Positions 26,558 to 35,063 of a stretch of DNA of 48,372 nt are shown here, piece by piece (position 1 is the first letter of the stretch; each line of letters opens with the position of its first letter). The position numbers and the translations under genes were made by a program. The notes beneath the pieces were generated by a model. The model saw only the letters and a list, made by a program, of their open reading frames with translations. It had not been told where the DNA came from and ran no database searches. Source of the DNA: an uncultured bacterium (lineage in GTDB: Bacteria > Bacteroidota > Bacteroidia > Bacteroidales > Muribaculaceae); the NCBI GenBank assembly GCA_905214715.1, contig CAJMMT010000018.1, positions 1 to 48,372 of the forward strand, in the 5' to 3' direction.

Positions 26558-26941
26558 ATTGTCAAACAACGAGATTCCATACCTGCGCACACCTCTTTTT
26601 TTCGGTTTCCTCTTTCATTTTCGGCTACTTCCCTATTGAATCGCTGTTTTCCGGGCCTCCCCGGAAACCCTGGTGCATTTGTAAAAAGGTTACATCAGTC
26701 TCTATTGATTGAAAGAGATTGCCACACACGGATTTTTTCGTTGCGCCGAAGGCACTCCTACGCGGATGATGACGGATTGACACGGATCTTATTCTTTTCG
26801 TTATTCCCGACAATCATTCTTTGAATCCCCGGTACCGTGGCACGCCGATATGTCGCGTGCTCCATCGCGCGGATGTGGCGGATGTCGCGCGGATTGCCTC
26901 GAACGAGGTTATCACAAGCGCCGGCTGTCGATAAAATTTGC

Positions 26942-26949
26942 TAATTTTG
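26942..26949 (+). promoter_or_regulatory. candidate -7 element for the MFS gene
   Basis: TAATTTTG fits the Bacteroidetes TAnnTTTG consensus exactly. No clear -33 TTTG is seen at the usual distance, so this is a partial match. A start about 6 nt later would give a leader of about 108 nt before the ATG at 27064. Confidence 0.4.
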
Positions 26950-27063
26950 TAGGTTGAAGTTGCGTTGCGGGACCGTATGACCCTCTTCTTTAGCCCCATC
27001 GCGACGATAATTTTCTGTCGCGACTGCGGGCGGCTCTCGCGACTGTTATCAAGGATTTTGAGT

Positions 27064-28269
27064 ATGAAGGATGTGAATCGGGTCAATGAGGTTCCCAAGC
27101 TTTGGAACCGGCAATATATCAAGGTGATGACGTGCAATTTCCTGCTCTTCTTCGCTTTCTATCTGCTTACGCCTCTGCTGCCGCTTTATCTTGACGAGCA
27201 GTTCAATACCGATAAGGATACCATCGGCCTTGTGCTGTCGGGGTATGTAGTGGCTACCCTCCTCGTCAGGCCTTTCAGCGGATTTATCGTCGACAGCTAC
27301 GACCGCAAGAAGGTGCTCGTTTTGTGCTTTCTATTTTTCTTTATCTGTTTTACGGGGTATGTCGGGGCCGGCACGCTTCTTATGTTCGCCATCGTCAGAA
27401 CGTTGCACGGCATTCCATTCGGAGCCACGACCGTAGCCAACAGTACCGTCGCCATCGATGTGCTTCCCTCGGAACGCAGAAACGAGGGAATAGGATATTA
27501 TGGACTGAGCAACAACCTCGCTATGGCCGTGGCTCCGAGCGTGGGCATATACATCTATCACGCCACCTCCAATTTCGACTTCCTTTTCTGGCTGGCGACC
27601 ATCATCGCCTTCATCGGCTTTGCCTTCTCGACCTCTGTAAAACTCCCCAAGCGTGAACGGGTGGAGAACAAGCCTAAGATCAGCCTCGACCATTTCTTTC
27701 TCGGCCGGGCATGGATGCTGGCCATCAACATCTGTTTCTTCGGCCTCTGCTGGGGCATCATGAGCAATTATGTGGCCATATACGGCAAGGAATACCTCGA
27801 CATCACCGACGGCACCGGGGTGTTCTTCATGATTCTATCGGCCGGCCTGTTTATGTCAAGACTGTTCGGAGCCAAGAAGCTGCGTGCCGGACTTATGACC
27901 CAGAACGCCCTGCTCGGCATCTCCTTGTCGTGCGTGGGCTACGGTCTCTTCGCTTTCCTTCCCAATGTATGGGGCTTTTATCTGTCGGCGGCGCTGATAG
28001 GCCTGGGCAACGGCCAGATGTACCCGGCGTTCCTCAACATGTTCATCAAAGTGGCAAGACATGACCAACGCGGCACGGCCAACTCCTCCATACTGATTTC
28101 ATGGGACCTCGGCATGGGATTGGGTATCCTTGCCGGAGGCGTTATCGCCGAAATGATCGGGTTCTCGACAGCGTTCCATGTGGCCGCCTACATGCAGTGG
28201 GCGGGTCTGCTGCTGTTCATTCTTTTCACACGCAGTTTCTTCGAACGCCGGAGGCTAAACGAAAACTGA
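27064..28269 (+). CDS. MFS transporter
   Basis: This 401-residue protein is a twelve-helix major facilitator superfamily permease. The loop between helices 2 and 3 has the family motif in 'SGFIVDSYDRKKVL' (G-x-x-x-D-x-x-x-R-K), and helix 4 has 'RTLHGIPFGATTVANST', like drug and sugar efflux members. I start at ATG 27064; the frame is open back to 26965, but the extra 33 residues are Arg/Cys-rich and unlike MFS N termini. The substrate is unknown. The gene is followed by the sensor kinase gene, which has its own promoter. Confidence 0.9.
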   Translation: MKDVNRVNEVPKLWNRQYIKVMTCNFLLFFAFYLLTPLLPLYLDEQFNTDKDTIGLVLSGYVVATLLVRPFSGFIVDSYDRKKVLVLCFLFFFICFTGYVGAGTLLMFAIVRTLHGIPFGATTVANSTVAIDVLPSERRNEGIGYYGLSNNLAMAVAPSVGIYIYHATSNFDFLFWLATIIAFIGFAFSTSVKLPKRERVENKPKISLDHFFLGRAWMLAINICFFGLCWGIMSNYVAIYGKEYLDITDGTGVFFMILSAGLFMSRLFGAKKLRAGLMTQNALLGISLSCVGYGLFAFLPNVWGFYLSAALIGLGNGQMYPAFLNMFIKVARHDQRGTANSSILISWDLGMGLGILAGGVIAEMIGFSTAFHVAAYMQWAGLLLFILFTRSFFERRRLNEN

Positions 28270-28271
28270 GT

Positions 28272-28339
28272 CATTCACTGAACATACATCTCCATTCGCT
28301 GAAATTTCATTGCATTTCACATGTTTTCCAATATTTTTG
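28272..28339 (+). promoter_or_regulatory. sensor-kinase promoter with tandem LytTR-type boxes
   Basis: Two direct repeats, CACTGAA (28276-28282) and CGCTGAA (28297-28303), are 21 bp apart, the spacing typical for LytTR regulators. They are followed by a -33-like ATTG (28309-28312) and a perfect -7 TATTTTTG (28332-28339) with 19 bp between. The gap from the second box to the -7 element is 28 bp, exactly as in the promoter at 30162-30229. Confidence 0.6.
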
Positions 28340-28343
28340 CAGT

Positions 28344-29441
28344 GTGAAAAGAAACAGGCGCCATTCCACCAATATCCTGTATGCCGTTATCTGGGCATTT
28401 GTGATACTCCTCTATATCCTTAACCAGACGATGGAGGAGTATTCCGACAAGCATGAGATTTCATATCTTGCGATCGCTCTCAGGATGTGTACCACCCTCG
28501 CGCCTTTCATGCTGCTGTTCCTGGTCAACAACTATCTTCTCATTCCCCGTTTCCTGCTCCCGGGCAAGCTGCGCACCTATCTGTGGTATGCCGTCTTGGC
28601 TATGATTCTCGCCCTCGCATACCAATATGCCGATTTCCGCGTAATCATGGCGAAAGAATCCCTCATGCCTCCACCCGGTCCCCCTTTCAGGCATCCGCAC
28701 AGGCTTCTGCCGCTGCCATTGTTGCTGAGTTTCGTATACGACATATTGGTTATAGGTGGCAACGTGGCCATCGCGCTTACACTGCAACGGTTCGACGACC
28801 GGCTCGACCGCGAAAGGCTGCTGAAAATCAATGCCGAGAATGAGCTTTCCTACCTGAAAGCGCAGATAAGCCCGCATTTCTACATGAATATGCTCAACAA
28901 CATTCACGGCATGATAGAAATAGACGGACCCGGTGCCCAGGAGATGGTGCTCGACATGTCGAAACTCATGAGGTATATGCTGTATGACAGCGCGATGCCA
29001 TCCATATCGCTCGACAAGGAGATAGAGTTCATGAATACCTATCTCGGCATCATGAGGCGACGCTATCCGGAATCGAAGGTGGAGATCGCAGCCTCTTTCC
29101 CCGACAGCGGCAACGTAAGGGATATTTCCATCCCTCCCTTGCTCTTTCTCGTGTTTATAGAGAACGCTTTCAAGCATGGCATCAGCTATCAGGCCAAATC
29201 TTTTGTCAGAATCAACCTCAAGGTAGCTGACGGCAGAATAAACTTCAATATCCGCAACAGTCTTTCCGCTGCGGAGAAAAACGCCTCGAAAGCCGGAATA
29301 GGACTGAAAAACATCAGCCAGCGTCTGGAACTGCTATACCACGGCGAGGCACGTCTCGACATACAGGAAACCGAAAATACCTATTCCATAGACCTCTCAC
29401 TACCCATATATGAAACTGCGCACTCTGGTAATAGACGATGA
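28344..29441 (+). CDS. LytS-type sensor histidine kinase
   Basis: This protein of about 365 residues has four hydrophobic helices in the first ~150 residues and then a His_kinase/HATPase module of the LytS/YehU class. The phosphoacceptor is His178 in 'KAQISPHFYMNMLNNIH'; the usual family motif is PHFLFN, so 'YM' is a mild variation. The N box is 'FIENAFKHGI' and the G box 'GIGLKNISQRLEL'. I choose the GTG at 28344: the frame is open to 28101, but that part lies inside the MFS gene, and the next ATG (28431) would remove helix 1. It overlaps the response-regulator gene by 32 nt. Confidence 0.85.
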   Translation: MKRNRRHSTNILYAVIWAFVILLYILNQTMEEYSDKHEISYLAIALRMCTTLAPFMLLFLVNNYLLIPRFLLPGKLRTYLWYAVLAMILALAYQYADFRVIMAKESLMPPPGPPFRHPHRLLPLPLLLSFVYDILVIGGNVAIALTLQRFDDRLDRERLLKINAENELSYLKAQISPHFYMNMLNNIHGMIEIDGPGAQEMVLDMSKLMRYMLYDSAMPSISLDKEIEFMNTYLGIMRRRYPESKVEIAASFPDSGNVRDISIPPLLFLVFIENAFKHGISYQAKSFVRINLKVADGRINFNIRNSLSAAEKNASKAGIGLKNISQRLELLYHGEARLDIQETENTYSIDLSLPIYETAHSGNRR

Positions 29442-30138
29442 GCCTATAGCACTCGAAAAACTGAAGAATTACGTACAGAAAACTCCTTTTCTGGAGCTTG
29501 CCGCCGCATTCGACAATCCTCTCGATGCCATGCGGTATCTCACTGAGAACAGTGTGGACCTTATATTCACCGACATCGAGATGCCGGACCTCAACGGCAT
29601 GGAGTTCGCAAGGAGCATAACAGGCCGTCCGGCGATAGTGTTCACCACCGCCTACCGGCAGTATGCCCTGGAGAGCTATTCGGTACGCGCCGTGGATTAT
29701 CTTCTGAAGCCGTTCGGATTGGCCGATTTCCAGCGTGCCGCAAACCGGGCGGCAGAGCTTTACCGTTCTTCCGAGGCTCCAGCGGCCGACAATCCCGAAT
29801 CAATCTTCATCAAGACTGACACCCGGCTCATCAGGGTTACCGTATCCGACATAGTTTACATCAAAGGGTATGGCGAATACCTGCAGGTTTTCGTGAAAGG
29901 ACGCGCCAATCCTCTTGTTACCCTAAGTTCATTCGCCAACATAAAGCAATATCTCACACCCTCTTTCATCCAGGTTCACCGATCCTATATAGTGAACATG
30001 GACAACGTGGACACCATAGAGCGAAGCCGCATACTCGTGAGTCCCGACACATACATTCCAGTAAGCGACGGTTTCAAGGCCGATTTCAACCTGTACCTCG
30101 AAAATCATTCTGTGGGAAGGAAGGGAGGTAGTCGTTAG
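29410..30138 (+). CDS. LytTR-family response regulator
   Basis: This 242-residue protein has a receiver domain with the phosphoacceptor Asp55 in 'FTDIEMPDLNG' and the conserved Lys in 'VDYLLKPFGLADF'. A C-terminal LytTR DNA-binding domain carries 'IVYIKGYGEYLQVF' and 'FIQVHRSYIVNMDNV'. It is translated with the overlapping kinase gene. LytTR proteins bind tandem repeats spaced about two helical turns apart. Such repeats occur before the kinase gene and before the tolC-like gene, so autoregulation and control of the efflux operon are predicted. Confidence 0.93.
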   Translation: MKLRTLVIDDEPIALEKLKNYVQKTPFLELAAAFDNPLDAMRYLTENSVDLIFTDIEMPDLNGMEFARSITGRPAIVFTTAYRQYALESYSVRAVDYLLKPFGLADFQRAANRAAELYRSSEAPAADNPESIFIKTDTRLIRVTVSDIVYIKGYGEYLQVFVKGRANPLVTLSSFANIKQYLTPSFIQVHRSYIVNMDNVDTIERSRILVSPDTYIPVSDGFKADFNLYLENHSVGRKGGSR

Positions 30139-30161
30139 TCAATGTCTAACGGCCCTCATCC

Positions 30162-30229
30162 CACTCACTGAACATTTCAGCCCGTTGGTTGAATAAAATT
30201 TCACCATAGACTGCGGAATGGTAGATTCG
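30162..30229 (+). promoter_or_regulatory. efflux-operon promoter with tandem LytTR-type boxes
   Basis: Repeats CACTGAA (30166-30172) and GGTTGAA (30187-30193) are 21 bp apart. A -33-like TTTC (30199-30202) and a -7 TAGATTCG (30222-30229, one base off TAnnTTTG) follow, with 19 bp between. The start codon begins 5 nt after the -7 element, so the transcript should be leaderless or nearly so. Confidence 0.6.
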
Positions 30230-30233
30230 CGAC

Positions 30234-31529
30234 ATGAAAAGAACTGCCATAGCCATAATATCTGTAGTCTCGCTCTTTCCCGGCGCGTATGCCGAGGAAT
30301 GGAGCTATGCCGACTGCGTGGAGTATGCCCGCAGTCATAACATAACCCTGCAAAAGGCCGTTCTCGCCGAAAAAACCGCCGACTACGACCTCCAGGCGGC
30401 CAAGGGTGAGTGGTTGCCCTCGCTTGATTTCAGCACTTCCCATTCATATACCAACACCCCGATGGGCGAGCAGCAGAAAAATTCATATATGGGGAACCTC
30501 GGTCTCAACGCGGCCTGGACGGTATGGGACGGCGGTGTACGTTCCAACACCATAAAACGCGACCGGCTCTCTCTCCGCTCGTCGCAGATAGCCACCACCG
30601 GATACATGAGGTCGGTCGAAACCGATTTGCTGCAGGTCTACCTCAATATCCTCTATGCCCGCGAGGCCATACAGGTATGCACCGACAACGCCGACCTCAG
30701 CAAGGCCCAGGCCGAGCGTGGCAAGGCCCTCATGGAATCGGGAAGAATCTCGAAGGTGGACTACGCCCAGCTCAACTCTCAATACGAGCAGGACCTGTAC
30801 AATCTTACCGCCGCGGAGGCCACTTACAACACCCGACGCATGGAACTGAAGCAATTGCTCGAATTAGGCATGGATTCTTCGTTCGACATAGAGCCGGTAA
30901 CGATTACGGAAGATATGGTTATGGCTCCGCTGCCACCGATGGCCGAGAGCTACGACCTTGCCCGCGATCTCGACACCGATCTTGAAAGTCTCGGACTTGA
31001 AAAGGAGGCTTCGGAATTGGATGTGAAAATAGCGCAGGCGGGGCGAATGCCCAAAATAGCCCTTAACGCGGGAGTTGGCACATCATATTACGCGCCCGGC
31101 GCCTCTTTGGGCCAATCGCTCAAGCAGACCTTGAACGAACAGATAGGACTGACGCTCTCCATCCCTATTCTCGACCGCAACAAGACCCGTACCGATGTGG
31201 CCAAGGCAAAGACGAAGGAACTCGACGCACAGCTCGACATAGACAAAAGGCTGGTGACGTTGGCGCAATCCGTAGAGAACTGGTATATAGAGACCGGATC
31301 GGCCCAATCGAAATTCAACGCGGCGAAAAAACAGCTTGAGGCGGCGGAACTCACCGATTCTCTCACAAACGAACGCTTCCAATTGGGATATGTCGACCCG
31401 GTAGAGCTTATGGAGTCCCACACCACCCTCTCGGAGTGCCGCCATGCCCTGCTACAGGCGAAATACATGGCTTTGCTCGGACGGAAGATGATCGAATTCT
31501 ACCGTACGGCCCATGTAAGCCTGAACTGA
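30234..31529 (+). CDS. TolC-family outer-membrane efflux protein
   Basis: This 431-residue protein has a signal peptide cleaved near 'GAYA' (residue 20) and two repeats of long helices with short beta-barrel strands, as in the outer membrane efflux family. The first repeat starts 'WSYADCVEYARSHNITLQ' and the second contains 'IGLTLSIPILDRNKTRTDV', the typical 'P-(I/L)-x-x' region. It is the exit duct for the MacA/MacB-type genes that follow 45 nt downstream. Its promoter carries boxes for the upstream LytTR regulator. Confidence 0.93.
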   Translation: MKRTAIAIISVVSLFPGAYAEEWSYADCVEYARSHNITLQKAVLAEKTADYDLQAAKGEWLPSLDFSTSHSYTNTPMGEQQKNSYMGNLGLNAAWTVWDGGVRSNTIKRDRLSLRSSQIATTGYMRSVETDLLQVYLNILYAREAIQVCTDNADLSKAQAERGKALMESGRISKVDYAQLNSQYEQDLYNLTAAEATYNTRRMELKQLLELGMDSSFDIEPVTITEDMVMAPLPPMAESYDLARDLDTDLESLGLEKEASELDVKIAQAGRMPKIALNAGVGTSYYAPGASLGQSLKQTLNEQIGLTLSIPILDRNKTRTDVAKAKTKELDAQLDIDKRLVTLAQSVENWYIETGSAQSKFNAAKKQLEAAELTDSLTNERFQLGYVDPVELMESHTTLSECRHALLQAKYMALLGRKMIEFYRTAHVSLN

Positions 31530-31574
31530 CCTTCCATACAAAGAAGTGATTCAAACAGATTCAACAATTTAGAA

Positions 31575-32750
31575 ATGAATAAACTGAAGTCTTTCCTGTT
31601 TCTCGCCTCCATACTTCTCCTTACCGCATGCGGCGAGAAAGACAAGAGCGCTTTTCAGACTGTAAAAGCCGAAGATGGAGAACTGAGCGAGACAGTTACG
31701 GCCACCGGCACGCTCGAATCGGTTACCCAGGTGGATGTCGGCACTCAGGTTACCGGCATCATCAACTATCTGTATGCCGATTTCAATTCGGTGGTGAAAA
31801 AGGGTGAACTGATTGCGGAACTCGACAAAACGATTCTGCAGAGCGAAGTGCAGAGCGCCGAGGCCAACGTAGCTTCGGCAAAAGCCACCTACGACTATAC
31901 CCTGGCGAACTATCGCAGAGACAAACAGCTGTACGAAAAGCAGCTGATAAGCCAGTATGAGTTCCAGACCTCGGAGAAAGACCTGCAGGTGGCGCGGCAG
32001 ACCTACGACAAGGCCAAGGCCGACAAAGTCAGGGCCGCCAAAAATCTGAACTATGCCGAAATCTATTCCCCTATAGACGGGATCGTGATCTCGCGTGATG
32101 TGGAGGTCGGGCAGACCGTTGTCTCCAACATGAGCGTGGCCAACCTCTACACCATAGCCGACCTTGACCACATGCAGGTGGTGGCCAATGTAGACGAAGC
32201 GGATATAGGGCAGGTAAAGACCGGCCAGAAAGTATCTTTTAGCGTCGACGCTTATCCCGACCGTACTTTCGACGGTGAAGTCACCCAGGTCCGTCTGAGC
32301 CCCACTACGGAAAGCAACGTGGTTACCTACGAAGTGATCGTATCTGCCGCCAATCCCGACCATAAGCTGATACCGGGCCTGACCGCGAACGTTACCATCT
32401 ATACCCTTGAGAAGAAGGGACTGCTTCTGCCGGCATCGGCGTTCACATTCGAGCCGGCTCCCGAAGATATCGCCGACGGTGCGAAACCGGAGAAACCTGA
32501 CGGCAATGCCGGGGATTCGGAACGCCGCGTATGGGCCGTGAAGAACGGCCGCCTCACCCCGGTGATGGTAACCATAGGGGAAAGCAACGGTATAAAGACG
32601 CTCGTTACCGGAGGGCTATCGGCCGGCGATGTCGTGGCCGTGGGATATGAAAACCGGGAAATCGCCGCCCCCGAAGGGGAGGCGGCCGAACGCTCCCCCT
32701 TCGCTCCGCAACCGCCGGGCCGCAACCGTAAAAAAGGAGGTGCGAAATGA
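31575..32750 (+). CDS. macA: MacA-like periplasmic adaptor (membrane fusion protein)
   Basis: This 391-residue lipoprotein (lipobox 'LLLTAC', Cys19) has the adaptor layout: a biotinyl-lipoyl half, a helical hairpin ('QSAEANVASAKATYDYTLA'), a second lipoyl half with 'IYSPIDGIVISRDVEVGQ', and beta-barrel and membrane-proximal domains. The C-terminal ~45 residues are Pro/Arg-rich and include a variable loop at 'EDIADGAKPEKPDG'. It bridges the inner-membrane ABC transporter and the TolC-like channel. Its stop overlaps the ATPase start by 4 nt. Confidence 0.92.
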   Translation: MNKLKSFLFLASILLLTACGEKDKSAFQTVKAEDGELSETVTATGTLESVTQVDVGTQVTGIINYLYADFNSVVKKGELIAELDKTILQSEVQSAEANVASAKATYDYTLANYRRDKQLYEKQLISQYEFQTSEKDLQVARQTYDKAKADKVRAAKNLNYAEIYSPIDGIVISRDVEVGQTVVSNMSVANLYTIADLDHMQVVANVDEADIGQVKTGQKVSFSVDAYPDRTFDGEVTQVRLSPTTESNVVTYEVIVSAANPDHKLIPGLTANVTIYTLEKKGLLLPASAFTFEPAPEDIADGAKPEKPDGNAGDSERRVWAVKNGRLTPVMVTIGESNGIKTLVTGGLSAGDVVAVGYENREIAAPEGEAAERSPFAPQPPGRNRKKGGAK

Positions 32751-33493
32751 CCGGACGCGAAATCATCTCGGTAAAAGACCTACGGCGGGAATTCATAGTC
32801 GGCGATGAGAAGGTGAAAGCGCTCAGGGGCCTCTCTTTCTCGATTGCCCAGGGGGAGTTCGTTACCATAATGGGCACCTCCGGCTCCGGCAAATCCACCT
32901 TGCTCAACATTCTCGGATGTCTCGACACCCCTACTTCGGGCGAATATGTGCTCGACGGTGTCTCGGTTCAGGAAATGTCGAAAAGCCAGAGGGCGGTGAT
33001 AAGAAACCGTAAAATAGGGTTCGTGTTCCAGAACTACAACCTGCTGCCCAAGACCACCGCTATAGAGAACGTGGAGTTGCCGTTGCTCTACAATCCGGCT
33101 GTTGATGCCCGCGAACGTCGTGAAAGAGCCGTAAAGGCTCTGGAAGCCGTCGGACTCGGATCGCGTATCAATCACAAAAGCAACCAGATGTCGGGTGGCC
33201 AGCAGCAACGTGTGGCGATAGCGCGCGCACTGGTCAACGACCCTGTGCTGATTTTGGCCGACGAGGCTACCGGAAACCTCGACACGAGGACTTCGTTCAG
33301 TATCCTGACTCTGTTTCAGGAGCTGCATGACCGTGGCCGCACGATTGTGTTCGTAACCCACAACCCCGACATAGCCGCCTATTCTTCGCGCAATATCGTG
33401 CTGCGCGACGGCAAAGTGGTGTCAGACACCTCGAACCCCTCTCCCCTCTCGGCGAGGGAGGTTTACGAGAACCTGCCTAAAGAAAACGACTGA
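32747..33493 (+). CDS. MacB/LolD-type ABC transporter ATPase
   Basis: This 248-residue protein shows Walker A 'GTSGSGKST', Q-loop 'FVFQNYNLLPK', signature 'MSGGQQQRVAIARAL', Walker B 'LILADEATGNLD' and the switch histidine in 'FVTHNPD'. Together these are typical of the LolD/MacB/FtsE group. In MacB of E. coli the ATPase is fused to the permease; here, as often in Bacteroidales, the two are separate genes. The last codons overlap the permease start (TGATG), which supports coupled translation in equal amounts. Confidence 0.95.
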   Translation: MTGREIISVKDLRREFIVGDEKVKALRGLSFSIAQGEFVTIMGTSGSGKSTLLNILGCLDTPTSGEYVLDGVSVQEMSKSQRAVIRNRKIGFVFQNYNLLPKTTAIENVELPLLYNPAVDARERRERAVKALEAVGLGSRINHKSNQMSGGQQQRVAIARALVNDPVLILADEATGNLDTRTSFSILTLFQELHDRGRTIVFVTHNPDIAAYSSRNIVLRDGKVVSDTSNPSPLSAREVYENLPKEND

Positions 33494-34710
33494 TGAAATT
33501 TGTCAATCTTCTCAAAATAGCCTTGAAGGCGCTCAACAACAATAAGCTGAGATGCTTCCTGACGATGTTGGGAATCATAATCGGTGTCGCTTCGGTCATA
33601 ACCATGCTTGCCATAGGCCAGGGGTCGAAGATGAGCATAAAGAAGCAGATATCCGAGATGGGCTCCAACATGATCATGATCCATCCCGGTAACATGCAGC
33701 GCGGCGGCGTAAGACAGAGCGCCGACGACATGCAGACCCTGAAGGAGGATGATTACGTAGCCATAGGTCAGTTGCCCGGAGTGGCGGCCGTATCCCCCAC
33801 CCTCAGCAGCGGCGGACAGCTTGTGAACGGCAACAACAACTACCCATCGCAGGTGCAGGGAATCACACCGGAGTATCTCGACATACGGCAGTTCAAGATT
33901 GACGAAGGCACGATGTTCACTCCTCACGACATAAAGAGCGCCGCCAAGGTCTGCGTTCTCGGCAAAACCGTGGCCGACAATCTCTTTCCCGACGGATCGT
34001 CGCCCATAGGCAAGGTGATAAGGTTCGGCAAGATTCCCCTGACGGTGATCGGAGTGCTTGAATCGAAAGGCACGAATTCCATGGGTCAGGACCAGGATGA
34101 TATAGTCCTGCTACCTTACACCACTGTGATGAAACGTATCTTGGCCGTAGATTACATACAGGGTATTTTCGCCAGCGCCGTCGACGAGAGCGAGACCGAA
34201 GCCACCATAGAAGAGATAACCGGACTGCTGCGTTCCCGCCATAAACTTAATGAACAGGATGAGAATGATTTCGAGATAAGATCGCAGCAGGAACTCAGCG
34301 AGATGATGAACTCCACAAGCGACATGATGACTGTTCTGCTCGCCTGTATAGCCGGTATATCTCTTCTTGTGGGCGGCATCGGAATCATGAATATAATGTA
34401 TGTGTCGGTTACCGAACGTACGCGTGAAATAGGTCTGCGCATGGCTATCGGCGCGAGAGGCATCGACATATTGTCTCAATTCCTTATCGAGTCGGTGATT
34501 ATAAGTGTCAGCGGCGGCATAATAGGTGTCATACTCGGAGCGTTGGCGGCCTGGCTGGTGAATCTGCTGGCATCATGGCCTGTCTACATCCAGGTCTGGT
34601 CGGTCATACTTTCGTTTGCGGTGTGTACCGTTACCGGAGTATTCTTCGGCTGGTATCCGGCCAAGAAGGCGGCCGGACTCGATCCTATCGAGGCGATCAG
34701 GTATGAGTAG
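33493..34710 (+). CDS. MacB-type ABC permease (FtsX family)
   Basis: This 405-residue protein has one membrane helix near residues 20-42, a large periplasmic domain (about 45-275) and three helices at the C terminus ('MTVLLACIAGISLLVGGIG', 'VIISVSGGIIGVILGALAA', 'IQVWSVILSFAVCTVTGVF'). The segment 'ERTREIGLRMAIGA' is a hallmark of MacB/FtsX permeases. Mechanotransmission permeases of this kind drive substrates from the periplasm through MacA-TolC. Exported compounds cannot be told from sequence; peptides, lipids or antibiotics are possible. It ends the operon, which is closed by the terminator at 34988-35023. Confidence 0.93.
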   Translation: MKFVNLLKIALKALNNNKLRCFLTMLGIIIGVASVITMLAIGQGSKMSIKKQISEMGSNMIMIHPGNMQRGGVRQSADDMQTLKEDDYVAIGQLPGVAAVSPTLSSGGQLVNGNNNYPSQVQGITPEYLDIRQFKIDEGTMFTPHDIKSAAKVCVLGKTVADNLFPDGSSPIGKVIRFGKIPLTVIGVLESKGTNSMGQDQDDIVLLPYTTVMKRILAVDYIQGIFASAVDESETEATIEEITGLLRSRHKLNEQDENDFEIRSQQELSEMMNSTSDMMTVLLACIAGISLLVGGIGIMNIMYVSVTERTREIGLRMAIGARGIDILSQFLIESVIISVSGGIIGVILGALAAWLVNLLASWPVYIQVWSVILSFAVCTVTGVFFGWYPAKKAAGLDPIEAIRYE

Positions 34711-34767
34711 TTGTTAAAAAGATATTGCAATAGGTTAATAGATAAGTGTTATTAGTTCATAAACATG

Positions 34768-34951
34768 TAAGTAGCTACGAAGAATAAATGTTAATATGTT
34801 TTTTAGAATTTCACATATGAGAGGGCTTCTTTTTGGTTGCTTCCGCAAGGTCTCATCGGTTGCAATGCCCGCATTGCGCCCTCTTCGACTTGCGAAATCA
34901 CCTCAAAAATAATCTCCTCTCATATGTGCATTTATTCTTCGCAGCTACTTA
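34768..34951 (-). repeat. palindromic element, copy 1 (structured RNA or DNA candidate)
   Basis: Outer arms 34768-34790 and 34929-34951 pair at 22 of 23 positions, and inner arms 34812-34824 and 34916-34928 pair perfectly. A ~90-nt core lies inside. Read on the minus strand, 49 nt of the core (34894 to 34846) match the core of copy 2 (45139-45187) at 39 positions. All ten differences are transitions, and two keep base pairs in a CGGG-capped hairpin. The minus orientation puts it downstream of the SprT/SpoIID gene. Confidence 0.7.
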
Positions 34952-34987
34952 GGTAAAAATTGTTGAGACATTAATATTATGGTCATG

Positions 34988-35023
34988 GCCCGCTTTCCTG
35001 CCAATCGGGGAAGCGGGCTTTTT
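34988..35023 (+). terminator. intrinsic terminator of the efflux operon
   Basis: An 8-bp GC-rich stem (GCCCGCTT at 34988-34995 with AAGCGGGC at 35011-35018) is followed by five T residues. It ends plus-strand transcription from the tolC-macAB-type operon. On the other strand no T-run follows, so it looks unidirectional. Confidence 0.82.
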
Positions 35024-35063
35024 ATCGCCTTAAGAACTACTTACTTGTAATCTAAATGACTAC

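Larger units (their letters stand above)
26287..27063. other. long intergenic region between the central cluster and the MFS gene
   Basis: This 777-nt space separates the divergent minus-strand cluster and the plus-strand MFS gene. It contains the two 33-bp repeats described separately, a hairpin around 26648-26667 (TTTCCGG with CCGGAAA), and a -7-like CATCTTTG at 26513-26520 on the plus strand. A perfect TAnnTTTG sits at 26942-26949. On the minus strand the best -7 match is AAGTTTTG (26444-26437), one base off consensus. I see no convincing gene here; small frames lack a family match or a sensible start. The composition shifts from AT-rich to GC-rich across it. Confidence 0.6.
34711..35063. 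other. intergenic region holding a palindromic element and a terminator
   Basis: This 353-nt space holds a long inverted-repeat element (34768-34951) and a plus-strand intrinsic terminator (34988-35023). I see no protein gene. The remaining stretches are AT-rich spacer. Confidence 0.8.

Noticed and set aside
26518..26712. Short frame after the plus-strand promoter-like site
   Set aside because: Its start lies within the -7-like element and the product (64 residues, Cys/Phe-rich) has no family or neighbour support.
26965..27063. 33-residue N-terminal extension of the MFS protein
   Set aside because: The added residues are Arg/Cys-rich and not typical of MFS N termini. The ATG at 27064 gives a standard start.
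28101..28343. Upstream extension of the sensor kinase frame
   Set aside because: Most of it overlaps the end of the MFS gene, is Arg-rich and unlike a kinase N terminus. The promoter at 28332-28339 also lies inside it.
34711..35063. Possible insertion sequence at the inverted repeats
   Set aside because: The element is only 184 nt, has no transposase frame and shows no clear target duplication, so it is listed as a structured repeat and not as an insertion sequence.
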